Positions 6,254-11,787 of a DNA stretch of 11,787 nucleotides are shown here, piece by piece. The translations under genes were made by a program, and so were the position numbers. Origin of the DNA: JAMIFN01 sp964608575 (GTDB taxonomy: Bacteria; Pseudomonadota; Gammaproteobacteria; Burkholderiales; Burkholderiaceae_C); assembly GCA_964608575.1 (NCBI GenBank), contig CAZSPW010000058.1, positions 1 to 11,787 of the forward strand. Direction: 5' to 3'. Position 1 is the stretch's first letter, and every line of letters begins with the position of its first letter. The notes under the pieces were generated by a model. It was not told where the DNA came from. It did not search any database and saw only the letters and a list, made by a program, of their open reading frames with translations.

Positions 6254-7711
6254 ATGGCCTCTCGCTTTCCCTTACCTGTTTTTCGTCTACCGTTTTGGGC
6301 TGTAGCTAGTTGTGTTGTTTTGGTTGCCTATGGCGGGATACAGGCCCGTGCAGCAAATGTGGCGCAAGCTGATAAAGCTGAGCAAATAGAACAAGAAGGC
6401 GTACCTTTATCGCTTTTATCAGCAAATGCCCCAGATAGTTACACCATTAAGCGTGGTGATACATTGTGGGCGATTTCAGGGATGTTTTTAAAGTCCCCTT
6501 GGCGTTGGCCAGAATTATGGGGGATGAATAAAAGTCAAATTCAAAACCCGCACTGGATTTATCCAGGGCAAGTTTTGTTCTTAGATAAAACAGGTGGGCG
6601 TGCTCGCTTGCGCGTGGGCAATATGGTAAGCGGTTCATCACAAGGGGTGGTGAAGTTGAGCCCACAGGTGCGCATAAGCAAAACCAACGATGGCGCCATT
6701 TTGCCTATTCCTAATAGTGTGATTGAGCCTTTCCTAAATCAAGCCATCATCGTTGATGCCAAGGAGTTTGCCTTGGCACCACGCGTGGTTGCAGGTGTTG
6801 AGGAGAGAACTTTATTCTCTCAAGGCGATCGTGCTTATGTGCGTGCTTGGCGTGATGGTGATTTAAGCATGCAAGCAGGAACGCCTTTGGGTTACCGCAT
6901 TTACCGTAATGCAAATCCTTTAAAAGACCCAGAAACAGGTGAAGTTTTAGCCTACGAGGCACATTATTTGGCGCACGCCAAACTGGTGCGTCCAGCCGGG
7001 AAAGCCTTGGAGGACGGCGTTGTTATTGGAACGGATGCTGCTAGTGCTAGCCCAGTCAGGCCTTTGTATAACAACAATAAACCCAATCCGGGTGTGAATG
7101 CAGATGGTGAGCCGAATGTGGCTATTAATCCCATCACAGAATACCCTTACAACACCAAAGTAGGTAAGCAAGGCAGTGCTGATGCTCGTGATTGGCGTAC
7201 AGATTGGCGCAGCAGCTACAAGGGAACCTTTGACAATCAGTTGGCTGATGAAAAAAATGCCAGCGTAATGCCTGGCACGATAGATATTATTTCTGCCCGT
7301 GAAGAGGTGAATGTTGGCGATCGCTTGGGACCAGATGTAGACTTAAACTCGATGGCTGTTTATTTGCCCCATGCTGCACCTGCCAATTTGCGCGCTCGGG
7401 TAATTTCTATTTATAGCGGTGAGGATAACGGCGCACAAAACCAAATCGTGGCTTTAAACAAGGGCTTAGTTGATGGTGTAGAGCGCGGCTCAGTCTTCAC
7501 TTTGCTGAATAAAGGTGTGCTACAGCGCGACCGTACCGATGGTTCTCAACCTTTGATGCGCTTACCCAACGAGATCAATGGGCAAGTCATGGTGTTTAGT
7601 GTGTTTGACCGCGTATCTTATGGTTTGGTTTTGCAAATTAAAAACCCAGTACGCGCAGGAGATATGGCGATAGATCCCAACCTGCCTGAAAACGATATGC
7701 AGGCTAATTAA
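6254..7711 (+). CDS. LysM domain protein, exported, peptidoglycan-binding
   Basis: 485 residues. The N-terminus has basic residues, a hydrophobic run (about 13-29, PFWAVASCVVLVAYGGI) and an ARA-A site near residue 33, a signal peptide for the Sec route. A single LysM domain spans about 62-110: DSYTIKRGDTLWAISGMFLKSPWRWPELW...NPHWIYPGQVLFL, the carbohydrate-binding fold that grips GlcNAc in peptidoglycan. The rest has no catalytic motif that I recognise; it looks like a long beta-rich periplasmic region, with a variable Asn/Pro-rich stretch near 270-300. This protein type, encoded just upstream of dprA, is familiar from Betaproteobacteria, where its role is not well defined. It starts at an ATG with a good Shine-Dalgarno, ends 9 bp before dprA, and probably shares its transcript. 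A scaffold or envelope-maintenance role is inference. Confidence 0.9.
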   Translation: MASRFPLPVFRLPFWAVASCVVLVAYGGIQARAANVAQADKAEQIEQEGVPLSLLSANAPDSYTIKRGDTLWAISGMFLKSPWRWPELWGMNKSQIQNPHWIYPGQVLFLDKTGGRARLRVGNMVSGSSQGVVKLSPQVRISKTNDGAILPIPNSVIEPFLNQAIIVDAKEFALAPRVVAGVEERTLFSQGDRAYVRAWRDGDLSMQAGTPLGYRIYRNANPLKDPETGEVLAYEAHYLAHAKLVRPAGKALEDGVVIGTDAASASPVRPLYNNNKPNPGVNADGEPNVAINPITEYPYNTKVGKQGSADARDWRTDWRSSYKGTFDNQLADEKNASVMPGTIDIISAREEVNVGDRLGPDVDLNSMAVYLPHAAPANLRARVISIYSGEDNGAQNQIVALNKGLVDGVERGSVFTLLNKGVLQRDRTDGSQPLMRLPNEINGQVMVFSVFDRVSYGLVLQIKNPVRAGDMAIDPNLPENDMQAN

Positions 7712-7720
7712 GTCTGCTAG

Positions 7721-8971
7721 ATGCTGATGCAGCACAGGGGCGACATCGCTGCTTGGCTGCGTTTGCAGCTTACTCCCGGTGTCGGGGCGGTAAGCACTCG
7801 CCGCCTATTGGCGGCTTTTTCGTTGCCAGATCAAATTTTTCGACAGAGCCAATCTGCCTTAGAAGCAGTAGTAAGCGAAAAGCAAGCAAAGGCGCTATTG
7901 CGCGAACCGGTGGGTTTTTCTGTTGCCCTGCAAAACTTAGAGGGGTGGCTTAACCAAAGCGGTCAGCGTTTTGTTGCTTTGGGTGACCCAGATTACCCTC
8001 AATCGCTATTGCAAAGCCCAGATCCACCTTTATGTCTTTATGTCCAATGTGCAGATTGGCAATGGTGGCAGCTCTGGGCTAAAGAGAAACAGCCGCCATT
8101 GCTTGGAATGGTGGGCAGCCGCAAACCTAGCCCACAAGGCGAACGCACCGCGCAAACTTGGGCTAAAGAAATAACGCAAAGTGGGTTTAGTGTTATTTCT
8201 GGCTTGGCTTTAGGGGTAGATGCAGCAGCACATAAAGGCGCCCTACAGGCGCCCGCATGGGGTATGGGGCGCAGCATTGCCGTGGTGGGTACAGGGTTAG
8301 ATGTCGTCTATCCACGGCAACATACACAGTTAGCACAAGAGATATTGAATGCTGGAGGCGCAATTCTGAGTGAATTTCCTCTAGGAACCCCTGCGATTGC
8401 AACGAATTTTCCTAAGCGCAATCGCATCATTGCTGGTTTGGGTTTAGGGGTGGTTGTGATTGAGGCAGCTTTGCAATCTGGTTCGCTGATCACAGCTAGG
8501 CTGGCGATGGAAGCTAACCGCGAGGTTTTTGCCCTGCCCGGCTCGATTTATAGCCCCCAGTCCCAAGGTTGCCATGCTTTAATTAAACAAGGGGCGCAAT
8601 TGGTAGAGTCTGCCCAAGAGGTAATACAAGCCTTACCTCCGCAGTCTATGCTAGGGGTTAATTTTGCTACAAATAATATAGCATTTGAGGCGGATAAGAA
8701 AAAATCCCCAGAAGATCCTCTCAGTACAGTAACACAGAAATCGATGCTAAAAAAAGAAAAAGAAAAAGAAAGCCAAACTACAGTGCTAAGCAAAGGTTCT
8801 GAAAAAGAATCCCCACTCTTGCTCGCGCTAGGTTTTGCGCCTATTTCTTTAGAAGCTTTGCTGTTAGAGCTTTCTTATTCTGCAGCAGAGTTACAAATGG
8901 AGCTACTGCAATTGGAGTTGGCTGGAAAAGTTTCGCGCCTGCCTGGTGGCCTCTACCAGCGTTTGATTTAG
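7721..8971 (+). CDS. dprA: DNA-processing protein DprA (Smf)
   Basis: Cytosolic protein that binds incoming single-stranded DNA in natural transformation and loads RecA on it. Residues about 8-75 form a helix-hairpin-helix-like N-terminus (LQLTPGVGAVSTRRLL). The extended Rossmann fold covers about 85-305 with GSRKPSPQGERTA (132-144), SGLALGVDAAAHKGAL (160-175), FPKRNRIIAGL (230-240), EAALQSGSLITAR (248-260) and ALPGSIYSPQSQGCHALIKQGA. A Lys/Glu/Ser-rich linker (about 325-363) joins a C-terminal winged helix ending GKVSRLPGGLYQRLI. At 416 residues it is a full-length three-domain form. It follows the LysM gene by 9 bp with no strong Shine-Dalgarno, so translation is probably coupled; ATG at 7727 (residue 3) is an equally possible start. 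Its stop overlaps that of rsmG. DprA also occurs in bacteria not known to be competent, so transformation is not proven by this gene. Confidence 0.96.
   Translation: MLMQHRGDIAAWLRLQLTPGVGAVSTRRLLAAFSLPDQIFRQSQSALEAVVSEKQAKALLREPVGFSVALQNLEGWLNQSGQRFVALGDPDYPQSLLQSPDPPLCLYVQCADWQWWQLWAKEKQPPLLGMVGSRKPSPQGERTAQTWAKEITQSGFSVISGLALGVDAAAHKGALQAPAWGMGRSIAVVGTGLDVVYPRQHTQLAQEILNAGGAILSEFPLGTPAIATNFPKRNRIIAGLGLGVVVIEAALQSGSLITARLAMEANREVFALPGSIYSPQSQGCHALIKQGAQLVESAQEVIQALPPQSMLGVNFATNNIAFEADKKKSPEDPLSTVTQKSMLKKEKEKESQTTVLSKGSEKESPLLLALGFAPISLEALLLELSYSAAELQMELLQLELAGKVSRLPGGLYQRLI
7800..7820 (+). terminator. Terminator-like hairpin inside the 5' part of dprA
   Basis: GCCGCC (7800-7805), loop TATT, GGCGGC (7810-7815), then five T (7816-7820): a GC-only 6-bp stem followed at once by a U-tract. 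It lies in sense orientation about 80 bases inside dprA, encoding R-R-L-L-A-A-F. It has the form of an intrinsic terminator, but the stem is short and coding constraint could produce it. Confidence 0.4.
8751..8768 (+). repeat. Tandem hexamer AAAAAG x3 in the dprA linker
   Basis: Three perfect AAAAAG copies, preceded by two more A (run of seven A at 8749-8755) and followed by AAAG. They encode alternating Lys-Glu in the linker between the Rossmann core and the winged helix. A whole-repeat slip changes the linker by two residues without shifting the frame, while slippage in the A7 run would remove the winged helix. Confidence 0.75.
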
Positions 8972-9645
8972 TTTGCCCTTATCCAGACCAGGCAGCGATC
9001 GGCCTGCAGCTGAGGTACAGAGAGGCGTTGTATGCATTCCACATGAAAATCGTCTCCTAATTCAGCCAACTCACTTAAATCAGGTAATTTTCCCTTCATT
9101 GCCACCCACATTCCTGTTGTAGCTCGTACAGAGTTTGTCCAAATTAAAAAATCAGATAGCGAGGAAAAGGCGCGGCTAGTAATTAAATCGAAACGCATAG
9201 GGTTTTGCTGGCCTAAAGTTTCTACCCGACCATGGTGTACCGCCACATTTTTAAGCTGTAATTGCGCTGCGACTTGCTGCATAAAGGCAGCCTTTTTACC
9301 TACCGTATCTATGGTGTGTATATTCCAATCAGGCTGGCAAATAGCAATTACCAAGCCAGGCAAGCCCGCGCCAGAGCCTACATCTAAAATATTTGGATGA
9401 GCCAAACCATTTTCTTTCGCCCAGTTTGCGAGAGGATTGATGATGGCAAGACAGTCGAGCAAGTGGTGGGTCAATATCGTTTCTTGCTGACGCAAAGCAG
9501 TGAGGTTATAAACCCTGTTCCATTTGCTAATTAAATTAGCATATTGACAAAGCTGCGCAATTTGCCCTGAGCCAAGTTGTAAATTAAGAGCCGTAAGCCC
9601 TTGAGCCAAAGCTGTTTCTAAACTTAAATCTGCGGATGCGCTCAT
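8968..9645 (-). CDS. rsmG: 16S rRNA (guanine-N7) methyltransferase RsmG (GidB)
   Basis: Uses S-adenosylmethionine to methylate N7 of a guanine in the 530 loop of 16S rRNA (G527 in E. coli); loss is known to give low-level streptomycin resistance. The 225 residues include WNRVYNLTA (42-50), HHLLDCL (60-66), the SAM-binding glycine loop LDVGSGAGLPG (87-97), the acidic strand end TIDTVGKKAAFM (111-122, D113) and the family motif RFDLITSRAF (151-160). Length is close to normal (E. coli 207), with a slightly longer N-terminus. It is the second gene of the mnmG operon: its ATG overlaps the mnmG TGA as ATGA (9642-9645), the classic arrangement for coupled translation. parA and parB, which commonly follow rsmG, are absent; the gene runs directly into convergent dprA. 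Confidence 0.97.
   Translation of the reverse strand: MSASADLSLETALAQGLTALNLQLGSGQIAQLCQYANLISKWNRVYNLTALRQQETILTHHLLDCLAIINPLANWAKENGLAHPNILDVGSGAGLPGLVIAICQPDWNIHTIDTVGKKAAFMQQVAAQLQLKNVAVHHGRVETLGQQNPMRFDLITSRAFSSLSDFLIWTNSVRATTGMWVAMKGKLPDLSELAELGDDFHVECIQRLSVPQLQADRCLVWIRAN
9035..9050. other. Degenerate parS-like sequence in rsmG
   Basis: CATTCCACATGAAAAT on the plus strand. The inner 12 bases TTCCACATGAAA are identical to the core of the better site at 11004-11019 (read on the minus strand), but both outer pairs are wrong; against TGTTTCACGTGAAACA only 10 of 16 match. It encodes F-H-V-E. Probably chance or a decayed site. Confidence 0.2.
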
Positions 9646-11699
9646 CGCTTTGCGCCCTTCTTTTTCAAATGGATGAGCAATAGCGCAACCGCGGCAGGGG
9701 TAACACCACTGATGCGAGAGGCTTGCCCTATAGTGCCAGGGCGCTGCTGAGCAAGTTTTTGCCTGACCTCAATGGATAAGGCATCTATAGCCATATAGTC
9801 GAAATCTACAGGTATGAGTAAATTTTCTTGCGTAGCTAGGCGCTCTATTTCTTCTTTTTGCTTATGAATATAACCAGCATATTGGAAGGAGATCTCAATT
9901 TGCTCAATAACTTCTTGCTGTAAATCATCACCAAAGCCAGAGCTGTTAATGACGCTGGTTTCATGTGAAACACGATCATCAGTCTGGTTAGATATAGGGA
10001 GAGGGGTGTTTTTTGGGCTCAGTGCTGCAACTGGTTTGCCATCCAGGGTTTTCATATCCATCAGTTTGGCGTAACTGATACCTGGGCGGCGTAGTAGCTC
10101 ACCTAAGCTGTATTCATGTTCAAGTGCTTTACCTAGTACTCGTTCAGCCTCTGTTGCAGCAATAATTTTTGGGCTAACCCAGGTGTTTTTTAGGCGCTCA
10201 GTCTCGGACGCAATGGCATCGCGTTTGCGGTTGAAATGATCCCAGCGATCGTCTCCTAATAAACCCAAAACTCTAGCCTGTTCGCTTAGGCGCATATCAG
10301 CGTTATCTTCGCGTAATTGCAAGCGAAACTCCGCACGGCTGGTAAACATGCGGTAAGGCTCTGTTACGCCTCTGGTAATCAAATCATCCACCAAGACACC
10401 TAAATATGCTTCGTCACGGCGCGGTAGCCACGGTGCTTTACCCTGCACCTGCAGCGCAGCATTGGTGCCAGCAAACAGGCCTTGAGCCGCAGCTTCTTCA
10501 TAGCCTGTGGTGCCATTGATCTGCCCTGCAAAAAACAGCCCCTTAATTTGCTGGGTTTCAAAATTGCTTTGCAGACTGCGTGGGTCAAAATAATCATATT
10601 CAATGGCATAGCCTGGGCGCAGAATATGGGCGTTTTCCAGTCCAGGCATGGATTGCACCAGTGCATATTGGATGTCAAAAGGTAGGCTGGTAGAGATGCC
10701 ATTGGGGTAAAACTCATTGGTTGTCAGCCCCTCAGGCTCCAGAAAAATTTGGTGACTTTCTTTATCGGCAAAACGGTTAATTTTGTCTTCTACGCTAGGG
10801 CAATAGCGTGGCCCGACCCCTTCTATCTTGCCCGTAAACATGGGGCTGCGATCAAAACCACTACGAATGATGGCGTGGGTTTGTGCATTGGTGTGAGTGA
10901 TCCAGCAAGGCAATTGTTGCGGATGCATGCGCCAACCACCCATAAAGCTAAAGTGCGGGACACCCGCATTGCTGGCTTGTTTGGGATATTGCAAGCCGAA
11001 GGATGTTTCATGTGGAACACCGCGCATTTCCATGCCGTCGCCAGGCTGCTCTTGCAGTTTGGAAAAATCAATGCTGCGTCCATCAATGCGCGGCGGAGTA
11101 CCAGTTTTTAGTCGGCCTTGGGGTAGTTGTAGTTCTTTTAATCGCGCAGAGAGTGAAATGGCGGGCGGATCCCCTGCCCTGCCTGCCTGGTAGTTTTGCA
11201 GGCCGATGTGGATGCGTCCATCTAAAAAAGTGCCAGCGGTTAGCACCACGGTTTTGGCAGAGAAACGAATGCCAGACTGTGTGACTGCGCCCACCACGCT
11301 ATCGCCCTGCAAGATCAAATCGTCGCAGGATTGTTGAAATATCCATAGATTGGCCTGATTCTCTAGCATGCGCCGAATGGCGGCTTTATAGAGTATGCGG
11401 TCAGCTTGGGCGCGGGTGGCGCGTACGGCTGGGCCTTTGCTGGAGTTGAGGATACGGAATTGGATGCCACTTTCATCTGTGGCCAGTGCCATGGCTCCAC
11501 CTAAGGCGTCCACTTCTTTAACCAAATGCCCTTTGCCTATCCCGCCTATGCTGGGGTTGCAGCTCATTTGCCCCAAGGTTTCGATGTTATGAGTCAGTAG
11601 CAGTGTTTTGCAGCCCATACGGGCTGCAGCTAGGGCGGCTTCAGTGCCAGCATGGCCACCGCCAACAACGATGACATCAAAGGTTTTTGGATAGTCCAT
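9642..11699 (-). CDS. mnmG: tRNA uridine 5-carboxymethylaminomethyl modification enzyme MnmG (GidA)
   Basis: FAD- and NADH-dependent partner of the GTPase MnmE; the complex builds cmnm5U at tRNA wobble position 34. Visible are the FAD-binding GGGHAGTEAA (13-22), the SCNPSIGGIGKGH segment with C47, GVGPRYCPS with C300 (aligning with E. coli C47 and C277), AGQINGTTGYEEAAAQGL (391-408), RPYRMFTSRAE-type text (EPYRMFTSRAEFRL, 447-460) and the C-terminal tRNA-binding end GQASRISGVTPAAVALLLIHLKKK. At 685 residues it is about 56 longer than E. coli (629). Two extra segments explain this: about 23 residues near 222-246, and about 36 near 552-590. Both contain V-(P/S)-H-E-T-S, and each carries a parS-like DNA site. 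It is first in an operon with rsmG; no Shine-Dalgarno is visible before the ATG, which sits beside one arm of an inverted repeat. Confidence 0.97.
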   Translation of the reverse strand: MDYPKTFDVIVVGGGHAGTEAALAAARMGCKTLLLTHNIETLGQMSCNPSIGGIGKGHLVKEVDALGGAMALATDESGIQFRILNSSKGPAVRATRAQADRILYKAAIRRMLENQANLWIFQQSCDDLILQGDSVVGAVTQSGIRFSAKTVVLTAGTFLDGRIHIGLQNYQAGRAGDPPAISLSARLKELQLPQGRLKTGTPPRIDGRSIDFSKLQEQPGDGMEMRGVPHETSFGLQYPKQASNAGVPHFSFMGGWRMHPQQLPCWITHTNAQTHAIIRSGFDRSPMFTGKIEGVGPRYCPSVEDKINRFADKESHQIFLEPEGLTTNEFYPNGISTSLPFDIQYALVQSMPGLENAHILRPGYAIEYDYFDPRSLQSNFETQQIKGLFFAGQINGTTGYEEAAAQGLFAGTNAALQVQGKAPWLPRRDEAYLGVLVDDLITRGVTEPYRMFTSRAEFRLQLREDNADMRLSEQARVLGLLGDDRWDHFNRKRDAIASETERLKNTWVSPKIIAATEAERVLGKALEHEYSLGELLRRPGISYAKLMDMKTLDGKPVAALSPKNTPLPISNQTDDRVSHETSVINSSGFGDDLQQEVIEQIEISFQYAGYIHKQKEEIERLATQENLLIPVDFDYMAIDALSIEVRQKLAQQRPGTIGQASRISGVTPAAVALLLIHLKKKGAKR
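9957..9972. other. parS-like ParB-binding site in mnmG (second insert)
   Basis: GGTTTCATGTGAAACA, 14 of 16 matches to the widely conserved parS TGTTTCACGTGAAACA (differences at positions 1 and 8). The inner 14 bases are palindromic except for the central pair. It encodes part of R-V-S-H-E-T (576-581) in a segment absent from typical MnmG. ParB-parS sites usually cluster near the origin, which fits. Confidence 0.6.
11004..11019. other. parS-like ParB-binding site in mnmG (first insert)
   Basis: TGTTTCATGTGGAACA, 14 of 16 matches to TGTTTCACGTGAAACA (positions 8 and 12). Read on the minus strand it is TGTTCCACATGAAACA: one half is of the TGTTCCAC type known from Pseudomonas parS, the other of the Bacillus type. 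It encodes part of G-V-P-H-E-T (227-232) in the first extra segment of MnmG, in the same codon phase as the site at 9957-9972. Confidence 0.65.
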
Positions 11700-11701
11700 G
11701 G

Positions 11702-11764
11702 CGCGCTTTGAATGGGCAAGCCCAACCCTAAATCGGGTTGAACAAGCCTCAAAAATAAAGCGCG
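11702..11764 (-). promoter_or_regulatory. Structured leader of mnmG (nested inverted repeats)
   Basis: CGCGCTTT (11702-11709) and AAAGCGCG (11757-11764) are exact 8-bp reverse complements. Between them CAACCC and GGGTTG (about 11723-11740) form an inner 6-bp stem with a 6-base loop. The proximal outer arm ends only two bases before the mnmG ATG, so folding would bury the start region, and no Shine-Dalgarno is seen. TAAAAT-like sequence just upstream (about 11766-11773) could be a -10. TTTTTGAG occurs twice on the coding strand (11748-11755 and 11780-11787). Confidence 0.45.
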
Positions 11765-11787
11765 TATTTTAAATGAAAGCTCAAAAA

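Noticed and set aside
9035..9050. Counting the rsmG copy as a confident parS site
   Set aside because: Only 10 of 16 matches to the consensus, and 12-base chance identities are expected in a window of this size; kept as a low-confidence feature only.
1..11787. tRNA, rRNA, riboswitch, CRISPR, insertion sequence or prophage remnants
   Set aside because: No cloverleaf-like or repeat-spacer pattern, transposase-like protein or terminal repeats seen on either strand; nearly all sequence is accounted for by core genes.

Overview
The window is about 11.8 kb of chromosome from around a bacterial replication origin. It holds eight protein genes: gyrB (cut by the left edge), dnaN, dnaA, def, a LysM-domain exported protein, dprA, rsmG and mnmG. 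Coding is dense, and I see no tRNA, rRNA, insertion sequence, prophage or CRISPR array. DnaA wording such as the RPANIAKPRQIAMYL stretch and SRFVSGLTVA, together with the LysM-dprA pair beside def, points to Betaproteobacteria, probably Burkholderiales of the Alcaligenaceae type with moderate GC. That placement is inference from family memory, not from a search.

Layout: gyrB, dnaN, dnaA and def all read leftward (1-6119). The LysM gene and dprA read rightward (6254-8971), and the def/LysM gap is a divergent promoter region. The mnmG-rsmG operon reads leftward (11699-8968) and meets dprA tail to tail, the two stop codons overlapping within TTAG. DnaA, DnaN and GyrB initiate replication, clamp the polymerase and remove supercoils. 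Def trims new proteins, DprA handles transforming single-stranded DNA, RsmG methylates 16S rRNA and MnmG modifies the tRNA wobble base.

The non-coding DNA is the most interesting part. The dnaA-dnaN gap carries five DnaA-box-like 9-mers (one exact to TTWTNCACA). The def-dnaA side has two perfect TTATCCACA boxes, an AT-rich tract resembling an E. coli oriC 13-mer, a near-perfect 24-bp palindrome and a TATAAT element. Together they suggest an origin split across dnaA. 

The strongest unexpected signal is a pair of parS-like 16-mers (14 of 16 matches each to TGTTTCACGTGAAACA) inside mnmG. Each lies in an extra segment that ordinary MnmG lacks, and both are read in the same codon phase as V-(P/S)-H-E-T. 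A third, weaker copy lies in rsmG. This looks like a centromere embedded in coding sequence near the origin, although no parA or parB gene is in the window.
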